Source of the DNA: Companilactobacillus tucceti DSM 20183
Lineage (GTDB): Bacteria; Bacillota; Bacilli; Lactobacillales; Lactobacillaceae
Assembly (NCBI RefSeq): GCF_001434665.1
Contig: NZ_AZDG01000003.1
Coordinates: 62,001 to 126,000 of the forward strand
Reading direction: 5' to 3'
DNA: 64,000 nucleotides
Part shown: positions 9,376 to 17,918 of the stretch, in pieces
Numbering within the stretch: position 1 is the first letter of the stretch
How the letters are laid out: every line of letters starts with the position of its first letter
Position numbers and translations under genes: made by a program
The notes under the pieces: generated by a model
What the model saw: only the letters and a program-made list of their open reading frames with translations
What the model was told of the DNA's origin: nothing
The model's database searches: none

Positions 9376-9663
9376 TTACATTCCATATACTCTAACGTCT
9401 GGATTTCCATTCCATAATGGTTTTAATCCTGGGAATACCTTAGTCGTAAATAATTCGCTATCCAAGTATGCTTTAGCATGTTCGACACTGTCAAAACCAT
9501 GTAATACTTGAACATCTTCATCTCTAACTAGTAAATCCTTTGTTAATGCTCCTGGAATAGTATCTAAGAATGGTTTGCGGTAATCGTTATACACCTTTGC
9601 TGCAGCAGCACGATTTTTATCATCAACAACCATTGTGATTTGTAAATATGCTTTAACACTCAT
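9376..9663 (-). CDS. Small dimeric alpha/beta-barrel (antibiotic biosynthesis monooxygenase-like) protein
   Basis: 95 residues, ATG behind AAGGAGGAG. The pattern of a beta strand (AYLQITMVVDD), helix (AAAKVYNDYRKPFLDTIPGA), strand (TKDLLVRDEDVQVLHGFDS) and helix (EHAKAYLDSELF) fits the ABM/stress-responsive barrel fold of about 100 residues. The actual activity is unknown. It is divergent from an HxlR-type regulator 132 bases away, which probably controls it, as is common for redox or quinone-responsive pairs. Confidence 0.6.
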   Translation of the reverse strand: MSVKAYLQITMVVDDKNRAAAAKVYNDYRKPFLDTIPGALTKDLLVRDEDVQVLHGFDSVEHAKAYLDSELFTTKVFPGLKPLWNGNPDVRVYGM

Positions 9664-9795
9664 TAGTAACTCCTCCTTGTTTTCAAGTATAATTGTAAGA
9701 GATAGTATTTATAATATGAAGACGTTAGCAAATTTATTAGTTACTCATAAAATTATTAGTTATTGATATATCAACGTTTAAAGGAAGAGTTGAAT

Positions 9796-10185
9796 ATGTA
9801 CGAACACAAAATGGAAAATGATTTTCGAAGTCCTCTAGAAAAAGGATTAGCTGCTTTTGATGGTAAATGGAAAACTAGAATTATTTGTTGCTTATCTAAT
9901 AATGGTAGTTTGAGATATACAGCTTTGAAAAAAGAATTAGACGGAATAACAGATGCCGTCTTGGCTTTAACCTTAAAAGAATTAACTGATTATTCGATCA
10001 TAAGTCGAACACAGTTCAACGAAATACCCGTTAGAGTTGAATATGATTTAACCAAAAAGGGTATCGAAGCATTACCTATTCTAAAAGATATTTGCCAATG
10101 GACGCAAAAATATAATCCAAAGTCCGAACAAGTTAGATGTGGCTGCGGCCGTCCAGACTGTAAATTCGATTTAAAAACAAATTAA
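9796..10185 (+). CDS. HxlR-family transcriptional regulator
   Basis: 129 residues from the ATG that follows AAGGAAG. A longer frame from TTG at 9763 lacks a ribosome site. The DUF24/HxlR winged-helix domain is clear: FDGKWKTRIICCLSNNGSLRYTALKKEL and the SRTQFNEIPVRVEYDLTKKG wing. The C-terminus carries CGCGRPDCK, three closely spaced cysteines that could sense redox or bind metal, besides the paired cysteines at IICCL. Such regulators often sense electrophiles. Its divergent neighbour at 9376-9663 is the likely target. Confidence 0.88.
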   Translation: MYEHKMENDFRSPLEKGLAAFDGKWKTRIICCLSNNGSLRYTALKKELDGITDAVLALTLKELTDYSIISRTQFNEIPVRVEYDLTKKGIEALPILKDICQWTQKYNPKSEQVRCGCGRPDCKFDLKTN

Positions 10186-10249
10186 AAAAAACTCTTAATA
10201 TACTTGTCAGGAAATAATTCCAATGAAAAGTTTTTTAAGAGTTTTTTTG
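10186..10249. terminator. Bidirectional terminator between HxlR and Rrf2 genes
   Basis: AAAAACTCTTAA and its complement TTAAGAGTTTTT bracket a loop of about 36 bases, with T runs outward on both strands. It overlaps the 3' end of the Rrf2 gene. Confidence 0.6.
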
Positions 10250-10669
10250 TTGTCGTAAATCTTGAATACTATCGATCATATCTTGAATTGTGAGATTCGA
10301 CATTTCGTCTTCAGCAGCTTTTTGAACTCTTTTATAAGCATCATTTAACGTTTGTTGAATATTAGCCCCTACAGGACAATTCATATTCGTTCTTGGGTCA
10401 ACGTGTAATAGATCATGATTAGTTTCTACTGCTTTAAAAACATCTAATAGTGTGATCGTATCGGCTGGTTTAGCCAATTTGGGATGAGCAGCACCGACTT
10501 GGCTTTCTAACAACCCAGCTTTCTTAAGATTTGCCATCAATTTACGAACAACGCTGGGATTTGCTTCAATACTTTCGGCAATATCATTACTACTGATACT
10601 CTCATCAGGAATAATATCAATATACGTCAAAATATGAATGGCATCGCTCAACTTATAGGAATACTTCAT
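10235..10669 (-). CDS. Rrf2-family transcriptional regulator
   Basis: 144 residues from an ATG nine bases after GAGAGGAA; an upstream in-frame GTG sits too close to that ribosome site. The N-terminal winged helix (SSNDIAESIEANPSVVRKLMANLKKAGLLESQVG) and the following TLLDVFKAVE fit Rrf2. Only one cysteine (MNCPVG) is present, so the three-cysteine iron-sulfur site of IscR or NsrR is absent; this resembles the YwnA-like redox or small-molecule group. It lies just downstream of the QorB-like gene on the same strand and may regulate it. Confidence 0.85.
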   Translation of the reverse strand: MKYSYKLSDAIHILTYIDIIPDESISSNDIAESIEANPSVVRKLMANLKKAGLLESQVGAAHPKLAKPADTITLLDVFKAVETNHDLLHVDPRTNMNCPVGANIQQTLNDAYKRVQKAAEDEMSNLTIQDMIDSIQDLRQQKNS

Positions 10670-10718
10670 GATGGTCACTTCCTCTCTAAAACATACTCAC
10701 CCTATTATACTCAAATGC

Positions 10719-11576
10719 CTAGCGATTCAAAATTTCTTTGATTGCATCTGTAAGTGAAGTTAGTTTATGACCTAATACATCCGGTAAGTCACTAGAATCG
10801 ACGTTCAACTCGTTATCACGCATCATATCTTGCATCCCTACAAAAACATCTGCTAATCCTTCATCAAATCCAGACTTGATTAGACTTTGACGATATTCAT
10901 CATCTGAGACACTCTTGAATTCAAAGTCTTTTCTGGTAACTTCTTTAACAGCTTGACCCAATTCTGCATAAGTAACGGGTTTACCAGCAAATTCATAAAC
11001 ATTTTTTGCATCATCAAGTTCCATTACTTTAGTTGCGGCAACTGCGTATTCGCGTTCCAAAGCAAATCCTATTTTACCTTCTCCAGCCGCATAGACAGCA
11101 TCTTGTCCATTTGCTCCTGCTTTAAGATAACTGGCTTCATTTTCAAGGTACCATGCGTTACGTAAGAATGAATATTTAAGACCACTATCTTTGATCATCT
11201 TTTCAGTAGCCTTATGATCTGATGACAATGCTGACTTAGCATCATCTGCTTTTGCAAAACTAGTATAAGCAATGTAACTTACACCAGCCTCTTTTGCGGC
11301 GTCCACAACATTTTTATGTTGTGTTTCACGTGAGACTTTTCCTCCCGGTACTGAAGAAATAAATAACAATTTATCAATTCCCTTCAAAGCCTTTATTAAT
11401 GCATCTTTGTCAGTATAGTCGGCCTTTTCAATATTGATACCTGTAGGTAAAACCTTTTTAGCTTTATCAACATTTCTAACGATAGCCGTTACATCACTAG
11501 CATCGACATTTTTTAAAAGTTCAGGAATTACAATTTGTCCAAAATTACCAGTTGCAGCTGAGATTGCGTATTTCAT
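10719..11576 (-). CDS. NmrA-like NAD(P)H:quinone oxidoreductase (QorB/YtfG-like)
   Basis: 285 residues. The glycine-rich loop is ISAATGNFGQIVIPELL, and KLLFISSVPGG, YIAYTSFAKAD and NAWYLEN recall QorB-type atypical SDR proteins that reduce quinones with NADPH. It starts at ATG behind AAGAAGG and has a near-consensus promoter with an inverted repeat over the -10. The Rrf2 gene follows 40 bases after its end, suggesting co-transcription and feedback control. Substrate not proven. Confidence 0.8.
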   Translation of the reverse strand: MKYAISAATGNFGQIVIPELLKNVDASDVTAIVRNVDKAKKVLPTGINIEKADYTDKDALIKALKGIDKLLFISSVPGGKVSRETQHKNVVDAAKEAGVSYIAYTSFAKADDAKSALSSDHKATEKMIKDSGLKYSFLRNAWYLENEASYLKAGANGQDAVYAAGEGKIGFALEREYAVAATKVMELDDAKNVYEFAGKPVTYAELGQAVKEVTRKDFEFKSVSDDEYRQSLIKSGFDEGLADVFVGMQDMMRDNELNVDSSDLPDVLGHKLTSLTDAIKEILNR

Positions 11577-11609
11577 ATATATACCTTCTTATTTGTTGTT
11601 TTATTAATT

Positions 11610-11647
11610 ACAGGTATTATCATAACAACCTGTTATTTTATTGTCAA
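11610..11647 (-). promoter_or_regulatory. Promoter with inverted repeat before the QorB-like gene
   Basis: On the minus strand a perfect -35 (TTGACA, 11642-11647) and -10 TATGAT (11619-11624) are 17 bases apart. ACAGGT and ACCTGT (11610-11615 and 11628-11633) straddle the -10, a good operator position for the adjacent Rrf2 or HxlR regulator. Confidence 0.65.
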
Positions 11648-11684
11648 CAAGTAAACTTAAAAAAATAAACCATCTTCAAATGAT

Positions 11685-12242
11685 TTATCTAATCAGTGAT
11701 TTCATTGTAGAGTTCTGAAAGTCGGCTAAAATATCATGAATTTCCTTTAATGATTCTTTTTCCCCATTGATCAACCATTCTCTCCAAATAGCATAGACCC
11801 CTGCACTCATAAATTTTACCCAATATTTTCGTCTAGTATTAGTAATCTCTTTAGGTAAAGAAATTGTTTCATAGAAGGACATCATTTCTTTATCAAAAAT
11901 ATCTTTTATGACAAATTCAAATCCATGATCAGTCGATAATTTAAAAGTGTCCGCATAGTCCACAAAAAATTTTCCAACCTTAGACAATTTATCTTGTTCT
12001 GATATGTCATCTTTAATATCTTTAAATCTATCACTTATCAATGGTTCAAAATAAGCTGTCAATAAATCGCCTATAGTTTCAAAGTTCCTGTAAAAAGCCA
12101 TTCTACTGACACCAGCTTTTTTTACTACTTGACTGATAGTTATCTCATTAAGATTCTTTGTTTCCAATATTTGTAACAATGCAGTAGTTAAGTAGTCTTT
12201 TGAATCTTGTTTGATTGATTGTGCATGTTTGGTAGCTGCCAT
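11685..12242 (-). CDS. TetR-family transcriptional regulator
   Basis: 185 residues. The N-terminal helix-turn-helix NEITISQVVKKAGVSRMAFYRNFETIGDLLTAYF is typical of TetR. The C-terminal half, with YADTFKLSTDHGFEFVI and the region around KYWVKFMSAGVYAIWREWLINGE, resembles the TetR_C_33 or DhaS-like ligand domain. It is divergent from an NAD-dependent reductase gene and most likely represses it through the palindrome at 12323-12336. Confidence 0.9.
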   Translation of the reverse strand: MAATKHAQSIKQDSKDYLTTALLQILETKNLNEITISQVVKKAGVSRMAFYRNFETIGDLLTAYFEPLISDRFKDIKDDISEQDKLSKVGKFFVDYADTFKLSTDHGFEFVIKDIFDKEMMSFYETISLPKEITNTRRKYWVKFMSAGVYAIWREWLINGEKESLKEIHDILADFQNSTMKSLIR

Positions 12243-12322
12243 TACAATTTCTCCATTCTGTCACAGATGCTGTCCATTCGCTTGAAATATGATTACTCAC
12301 ATTGTAGTATTCGTTAACAGAT

Positions 12323-12336
12323 GTTACAAGTGTAAC
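12323..12336. promoter_or_regulatory. Palindromic operator candidate for the TetR regulator
   Basis: GTTACA and TGTAAC arms with a two-base centre lie 32 bases before the reductase start. A related half-site, GTTAAC, lies just upstream. Its position between the divergent TetR and reductase genes suits repression of both. Confidence 0.55.
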
Positions 12337-12367
12337 TATAGTGAATATAAAAAGGTAGGCAAATAAA

Positions 12368-13399
12368 ATGAAAAATCAATTAGTAGTAGTAACAGGTGGT
12401 AGTGGTTTTATTGCATCACGTATTATTATTCAATTATTAGAACAAGGTTACTCAGTTAGGACAACTATTAGATCTTCCAAGAAAATTGAATTAGTCAAGA
12501 AACTTTTAACTCGAGGTGGTATTAAAGATTTTTCCAATCTATCGTTTGAGATGGCAGATTTAACTTCTGATAATAATTGGGAAAAAGTAATGAATGATGC
12601 CACATATGTCATTCATCCAGCTTCTCCAACCCCAACATTACATTTTAAAAATGAAGATGAAATGATAAAGCCCGCAGTAAATGGTGTATTAAGAGTTCTA
12701 AAAGCATCTAGAGATAATGGCATTAAAAGAGTGGTTCTCACATCCGCCTATGGGGCTATTTTTGCAGGCCACAAGAACAGAAATACACCCTATACTGAAA
12801 AAGATTGGTCAAATCTTAATGCCAAAAATATCCATCCTTACCAAAAATCAAAGACCTTATCTGAACGTGCAGCTTGGGATTTTATTAAAAATCAAGGGCA
12901 TGGATTAGAGCTTTCTACAGTTAATCCCGTTGGAGTAATGGGACCTGTTTTGGCATCAGATTATTCACATTCAAATATTCAAATTCAACAATTACTTGAG
13001 GGTAAAATCAAAGCTGTTCCAAATATCAATTCTGGTTACGTTGACGTTCGTGATGTAGCCAATTTACATCTACTAGCAATGACATCCCCTAAAGCCAACG
13101 GAGAAAGATTTCTTGCCACAACTGGAGAGACACTCTCTATGCTAGATGTTGCCAATATTTTGAGAGAGACATTTCCAAAATATGCGGACAAACTACCAAC
13201 TAAAGTTATGCCAAATATTTTAGTAAAAACAGCAGCACTAATTGATCCTAAATTAAGAATGGTGGCTTCCTTACTAGGAGTATACGCAGAAACTAGTAAG
13301 GAAAAAGCTGTTACAATGCTAGACTGGCATCCTCGTTCGGCTAAAGAAGCAATTATTGCAACAGCACAATCTATGATTGATTTAGGGATAATAAAATAG
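12368..13399 (+). CDS. NAD(P)-dependent epimerase/aldehyde-ketone reductase (extended SDR)
   Basis: 343 residues. VVVTGGSGFIASRIIIQLLEQG is the TGxxGxxG cofactor loop, and YQKSK matches the YxxxK catalytic pair in the dihydroflavonol-reductase/aldehyde-reductase group; SAYGA is in the usual serine position. Members reduce aldehydes, ketones or methylglyoxal-like compounds. ATG follows AAAAGGTAGG. The divergent TetR gene is the likely repressor. Substrate unknown. Confidence 0.88.
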   Translation: MKNQLVVVTGGSGFIASRIIIQLLEQGYSVRTTIRSSKKIELVKKLLTRGGIKDFSNLSFEMADLTSDNNWEKVMNDATYVIHPASPTPTLHFKNEDEMIKPAVNGVLRVLKASRDNGIKRVVLTSAYGAIFAGHKNRNTPYTEKDWSNLNAKNIHPYQKSKTLSERAAWDFIKNQGHGLELSTVNPVGVMGPVLASDYSHSNIQIQQLLEGKIKAVPNINSGYVDVRDVANLHLLAMTSPKANGERFLATTGETLSMLDVANILRETFPKYADKLPTKVMPNILVKTAALIDPKLRMVASLLGVYAETSKEKAVTMLDWHPRSAKEAIIATAQSMIDLGIIK

Positions 13400-13662
13400 A
13401 CATAATAACACTATATTGATCCATTTACAGTCAATTTGGTCAATATGACAACACATTAAAAAAGTAAATTGTTTCACATGGAACATATTGTATTTTAGCA
13501 ATTTTGCAATACTAGATATGGTGTTGGATTTGTTTTGATTTCAATATGATGCAACATATAAGTCCTTAATAACCTAATAAATATTTCTTGAAAAATGAAT
13601 GTAATCGTTTTATTTGGTGTATATTTTACGTAGAAGAATAATTTTTAGGAGGACAATTGGTT

Positions 13663-14739
13663 ATGCTTACTAAAGTGCCTTTCCTTAAAAAAATATCACC
13701 TATACCTTTTGCGCTGTACCAAAATAGAATTTGTATCTTTGAATATGATATTAATGACACTATTTTTTTAAATACTATTTCCGAAAAACTTTGGGATAGA
13801 AATACAGAAGAAACAGTTAACATATTGAAACTCAGTTCTGACATAGTTGCAGCAACGAAATTTTACTTTAATGGCACTCCCTATATGTTTGCCGTAACTT
13901 CAGAAGAACAACCTGCCTTAGATAAGCAGTTGGTCAATATGCAAAAGTACGTAGAAATAGGTGCTGATTTTTTAAAGTCTGAGAAAATGCAGGCCGACAT
14001 TATTAACCTTCCCGACAAATTAGACCGTATGAACACTGCGAAAAGATTTAATCAGGATTTCAAAATATATAACATTGAAAATAAATTTCAATTAGAAGAA
14101 ATAGCTATGCATGAACTGGCTAGAGGCAACAAACAAAACGTTCAATTGTTATTCAATAAACTAATTAATATCAGTAATTCTCCACTATCTAACGACGAAC
14201 TGACTTCAAAGAAATATCGGATAATCAGTTTGATTACTTTGATCTCAAGATTATGCATTAAAAAAAATTGCCCAGTAGGTATCACTTTCAGATTATCCGA
14301 CAAACTAACAGCCAAACTAGATAAATTAAATAATGTGGATGACATTCAACTTTTTATAGAACACATGGCTGTAGAATATTACAGCCTACTAAAAAGCAAT
14401 GCTAACAACTACAATTCCAAGTGTATCAATGATGCGATCGAGTTTATCAACGTAAATATTTACAAATACATTAGCAATGAAACGATTAGTAACTACTTAG
14501 ATATGAATCCTAACTATCTATCATCCCTATTCAAACATGAAACAGGCATTCCTCTGCGCAAATTTATTATTGATAAAAGAATTTCCGAATCAAAATATCT
14601 ATTACGAAATACATCCATGTCAATAAATTCTATTGCACAAGCTCTACACTTTAGTAATCAGAGTCACTTTACTAAATCATTTAAAGATCGAACTGGTTTT
14701 ACTCCTAAGTACTACCAAGATGTTGTAAATTCAAAATAA
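13663..14739 (+). CDS. AraC-family transcriptional regulator
   Basis: 358 residues from the ATG ten bases after AGGAGG; a TTG two codons upstream is the alternative start. The last hundred residues hold the two AraC helix-turn-helices, ETISNYLDMNPNYLSSLFKHETG and MSINSIAQALHFSNQSHFTKSFK, ending in the canonical GFTPKYYQ. The N-terminal two thirds have no motif I recognise, and probably sense a ligand. It is convergent with the symporter gene downstream. Its target is not evident. Confidence 0.9.
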   Translation: MLTKVPFLKKISPIPFALYQNRICIFEYDINDTIFLNTISEKLWDRNTEETVNILKLSSDIVAATKFYFNGTPYMFAVTSEEQPALDKQLVNMQKYVEIGADFLKSEKMQADIINLPDKLDRMNTAKRFNQDFKIYNIENKFQLEEIAMHELARGNKQNVQLLFNKLINISNSPLSNDELTSKKYRIISLITLISRLCIKKNCPVGITFRLSDKLTAKLDKLNNVDDIQLFIEHMAVEYYSLLKSNANNYNSKCINDAIEFINVNIYKYISNETISNYLDMNPNYLSSLFKHETGIPLRKFIIDKRISESKYLLRNTSMSINSIAQALHFSNQSHFTKSFKDRTGFTPKYYQDVVNSK

Positions 14740-14748
14740 GACAGTATC

Positions 14749-14784
14749 AAAAAACCATGATTGAAAAATCCCATCATGGTTTTT
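14749..14784. terminator. Bidirectional terminator between AraC and symporter genes
   Basis: AAAACCATGAT pairs with ATCATGGTTTT around an eleven-base loop, with A and T runs at the two sides, as needed for the convergent genes. Confidence 0.88.
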
Positions 14785-14787
14785 GTT

Positions 14788-16098
14788 TTATGCCATAGCT
14801 GGCTTTGTTTTTGGTGAATCAGCCACCGCAACTTTATTTTCAGAAGCATTAACCAAAGTTGCTGCCACCATTGAGCTTGTGACGTTAGTGGTTGTTCTTG
14901 CCATATCGGCAAAAGCATCGATCCCAGCAAAGATACTTACCAATTCTACGGGTAGTCCAAGTGTTACAAACATTGCTGTTGCAAGCATAATACCACCACC
15001 TGGAACCCCAGCTGTTCCAAGAGACACTACTGGACAAAGTAAAACTATTACTGCAATTTGTAGAAATGAAACATTCATTCCCAATGAATTCATAGCATAG
15101 ATGGATAGTAATGGAGGCCATATCCCAGCACAGCCTGACATTCCTACCGTCGTTCCTAAAGGACCAACAAAGTTAGCTATATTTTCAGAAACGCCTTCTT
15201 TTTTAGTTAGGCATTCGACATATAGTGGCAAAGTCCCTGATGAACTTCTCGATGAGAAAGCCATCAATTGGGCCGGCATAATATTTTTGAAATATTGAAC
15301 CGGTGATCTTTTTGCTACAAATTTCAATAGCAAACTGTCCGTTACATACATATGGAAGAAGCAACCAACAAAGGCCAAAACGATTATAGTAACTAGTGGC
15401 ATTAAAGCTTTAGCGTCACTAGTTCCGATTGTATCTGCCATCAAAAATATAATTGAATATGGTAAAAACTTAATGATTACACGAATAATTTGGTAAACAA
15501 TATCATGACAGTCATCGATAAATGATTTGAAAGTCTTCATCGATCCTGGACGTTTACTTGATAAAGCAACCACGGCAATTCCTACAATAATAGAAAAGAA
15601 TACAATCGGAATAACCTTACCTTCAGCCATAGAAGTAAATAGATTATCAGAGAAGAAATCCGTTATTACCTCAGTGAAATGCGGAATTTTTTCAGCTTTA
15701 AATCCATTTACAATACTTAAATGACTTCCTTTACCAATGCCTGATCCAACAGCCAATGCAGCACCCACGATTGCTGCTAAGAAAGTTTGGAATAATAACC
15801 AAAATAATGATTTTGAACCAATTTTTTTAAGCTGTTTCAAAGATTGCATTGAGTAAATACTCTTTATCAATGAAACCATTAATAATGGAATAACCATCAT
15901 TGAAATGACTCTTGTATAAATAGTTCCCAAAACGGCAACATAGGATGTACTTCCTTTAAATACAAGTCCTATGACTATACCAACTATTAGAGCCACTACA
16001 GAAGTAAAAGTAAAGTTGGTTTTTCGATTCAACACATAAATAAAGTAACAGGCAATCAAAGAAACCAATAAAGTAGCTAAATTCATTGTTATATTCAT
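14788..16098 (-). CDS. Dicarboxylate/amino-acid:cation symporter, L-cystine TcyP-like
   Basis: 436 residues from an ATG preceded by AGAGGG. A longer frame begins at TTG 16149, but its AGGAGG is 18 bases away. Several membrane segments precede the family signature SSRSSSGTLPLYVEC, with later VGPLGTTVGMSGCAGIWP and GTAGVPGGG, as in the DAACS family. Overall order and length resemble the TcyP cystine importer more than glutamate carriers; this is a family-level inference. A cystine importer would fit the cysteine desulfidase and Cys-regulated PLP enzyme elsewhere in the window. Confidence 0.8.
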   Translation of the reverse strand: MNITMNLATLLVSLIACYFIYVLNRKTNFTFTSVVALIVGIVIGLVFKGSTSYVAVLGTIYTRVISMMVIPLLMVSLIKSIYSMQSLKQLKKIGSKSLFWLLFQTFLAAIVGAALAVGSGIGKGSHLSIVNGFKAEKIPHFTEVITDFFSDNLFTSMAEGKVIPIVFFSIIVGIAVVALSSKRPGSMKTFKSFIDDCHDIVYQIIRVIIKFLPYSIIFLMADTIGTSDAKALMPLVTIIVLAFVGCFFHMYVTDSLLLKFVAKRSPVQYFKNIMPAQLMAFSSRSSSGTLPLYVECLTKKEGVSENIANFVGPLGTTVGMSGCAGIWPPLLSIYAMNSLGMNVSFLQIAVIVLLCPVVSLGTAGVPGGGIMLATAMFVTLGLPVELVSIFAGIDAFADMARTTTNVTSSMVAATLVNASENKVAVADSPKTKPAMA

Positions 16099-16217
16099 CA
16101 AATCCCTCTTTTTGATAAATCTCTTTATTGTTCTTTTAGATTTGCTCAATAATTAAAACGTCTTACACCTCCTTTGTAATTTTTAATTACCGAGGCAAAG
16201 AACATTATTAGAATAAC

Positions 16218-16247
16218 AAAAAAAGGAAGCGACGAAAGCGTTTCCTT
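16218..16247 (-). terminator. Terminator of the DJ-1 family gene
   Basis: On the minus strand AAGGAAACG pairs with CGCTTCCTT (one G-T pair) and is followed by seven T residues. Confidence 0.8.
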
Positions 16248-16284
16248 GTATATTATTTCACTATCCTAAGATTTTTGATATTTA

Positions 16285-16986
16285 TCAAACATTTTTATTA
16301 AAATTGCTTACTAAAGTTTTAGCCACGGCTTTGGCAGAAAATGGATTTTGCCCTGTTATCAATTGTCCATCTTGAACCGCATACTCACTATATGCACGTT
16401 TCTTCATAAATTTCGCTCCACGCTTTTCAGCTTCATTTTGATTAAAAAATGGAACAATTTTCTTTTTACCAGCTAAAACTTCCTCTGACTCAGTAAATCC
16501 AGTAATTTCACGATTAGAAATCAAGTAATCATTATTTGGTAACTTAATATTCAATAATCCAGCGATTCCATGGCATACTGATGTCACAAATCCGTTATTC
16601 TGATATATTTTTAGGGCAATTTTTTGCAGAGGCTCACTATCAGGGAAATCCCACATCACACCGTGGCCACCTGCATAATATATTGCTGAATAATTATCTG
16701 GATCTACATCTTCAGGTGCCAATGAATTCATTAACGCACGTTTCTTAAAGTCATCAGATTCATAGAAATCCATAATTTCATCATCAACATATTTCATACT
16801 ACGTGGATCAAGTGGAACAAATCCACCCTTTGGACTGACATAATCCACTGTAAATCCAGCATCCTGAATTATTTTGGCAAATTCCGTAGCCTCACCTAAC
16901 CACAAACCAGTAGGCTCTTTTTTATCCCCATATTGCATAGTATTAGTTAAAACGATCAAAACCTTTTTTATATTCGACGATTGCAT
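16285..16986 (-). CDS. DJ-1/PfpI superfamily protein, Hsp31-like glyoxalase III or chaperone
   Basis: 233 residues, ATG behind ATGGAGG. The nucleophile elbow is VTSVCHGIAGLL, with the catalytic cysteine followed by histidine, and AIYYAGGHGVMWDFPDS forms the conserved glycine-histidine loop of Hsp31-type proteins. Such enzymes convert methylglyoxal to lactate without glutathione or act as stress chaperones. It has its own terminator and is transcribed in the same direction as rlmH upstream of it. Chemistry at family level only. Confidence 0.85.
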   Translation of the reverse strand: MQSSNIKKVLIVLTNTMQYGDKKEPTGLWLGEATEFAKIIQDAGFTVDYVSPKGGFVPLDPRSMKYVDDEIMDFYESDDFKKRALMNSLAPEDVDPDNYSAIYYAGGHGVMWDFPDSEPLQKIALKIYQNNGFVTSVCHGIAGLLNIKLPNNDYLISNREITGFTESEEVLAGKKKIVPFFNQNEAEKRGAKFMKKRAYSEYAVQDGQLITGQNPFSAKAVAKTLVSNFNKNV

Positions 16987-17057
16987 TTGACGACCTCCAT
17001 CAATTGATCAGATAAATGTTTCAAATTTTTATTTTCAGACCCGTGGAAAACTAAGTT

Positions 17058-17537
17058 TTACTTATGATAAGTTCGATGATTAATTATCATAAATGAACGA
17101 TAGATCTGTTCAGTCATAACTAGACGCATCAATTGATGTGGTAAAGTGAATTTCCCAAAACAGATACTAAAATCAGCTCGTTTTGTAACCTCTGGACTAA
17201 CTCCAAGAGATCCACCAATAACAAAAGTAATATCACTTGTTCCATATGTGGATAAGTCATCAACTTTTTTCGCTAATTCTTCAGATGTTAATTCTTTTCC
17301 ACGTAAATCTAGCAAAATAACATATTCCTTATCTTTTATTTTAGATAAGATTCTTTCACCCTCGACTTCCTTAACATGAGCATCCTCTGCTTCACTTAGG
17401 TTCTCGGGGGCTTTTTCGTCTGGACATTCTACAATTTGAAATTTACAAAATGCCCCTAATCTCTTAGCATATTCGGCAATTCCAGCCTTCAAATACTTTT
17501 CTTTTAGCTTACCTACGGTTACTAATTTAATATTCAT
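17058..17537 (-). CDS. rlmH: 23S rRNA (pseudouridine1915-N3)-methyltransferase RlmH
   Basis: 159 residues, the exact family length. It methylates pseudouridine 1915 in helix 69 of 23S rRNA. The SAM site [13 protein letters not shown] and the C-terminal HRTYHK, with the preceding [19 protein letters not shown], are diagnostic. ATG follows GAGGAG. In many Firmicutes rlmH lies near the origin, which agrees with the DnaA-box cluster immediately upstream. Confidence 0.97.
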   Translation of the reverse strand: MNIKLVTVGKLKEKYLKAGIAEYAKRLGAFCKFQIVECPDEKAPENLSEAEDAHVKEVEGERILSKIKDKEYVILLDLRGKELTSEELAKKVDDLSTYGTSDITFVIGGSLGVSPEVTKRADFSICFGKFTLPHQLMRLVMTEQIYRSFMIINHRTYHK

Positions 17538-17608
17538 TTATTTTCTCCTCGTAAATATAATAATCAAAATTAGCCTTATTGCCAAACCGTAAAAATCGAA
17601 TTATTCAG

Positions 17609-17813
17609 TTATCCACTTTATACACAGTTAATTAAAAGTTTGTATAAATCTGTGTAACACGGATTAAGCTTGATATGTAGGCGTTTTGCAAAATATATTT
17701 GTCAACTAATTTGCACTTATCAACAGAGTAACTGTGTATTGTGGAAAACTTCTCGACAACGCAAATATAAATTATTTTCTACTTATACACAAGTTATCCA
17801 CATATGTGGAAAG
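17609..17813. promoter_or_regulatory. Cluster of DnaA boxes between rlmH and htrA
   Basis: Three exact matches to TTATNCACA are present: TTATACACA at 17618 and 17783, and TTATCCACA at 17794. One-mismatch copies lie at 17609 (TTATCCACT), 17717 (TTATCAACA) and, on the other strand, 17740 (TGTGGAAAA). The spacer is AT-rich and holds no gene. It could titrate DnaA or regulate rlmH; without dnaA or dnaN nearby I do not call it oriC. Confidence 0.65.
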
Positions 17814-17873
17814 TTATTTTTCATTCATCATTTAAAAAGACGAAAAAAAACTAATAAATATTGATAAACGTTC

Positions 17874-17912
17874 AAAAAAAAACGTGAAACTATTTTAATA
17901 ATAGTCACACGT
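17874..17912 (-). terminator. Terminator of htrA
   Basis: On the minus strand ACGTG and CACGT close a stem that continues with ACTAT/ATAGT after a small mismatch, followed by nine T residues. Confidence 0.8.
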
Positions 17913-17918
17913 CTCATT

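Noticed and set aside
13600-13613. cre site before the AraC gene
   Set aside because: TGTAATCGTTTTAT lacks the last two fixed positions of the consensus, and such matches occur by chance in AT-rich DNA.
17609-17813. Chromosomal origin oriC
   Set aside because: DnaA boxes are present but dnaA and dnaN, which flank oriC in this group, are not in the window.
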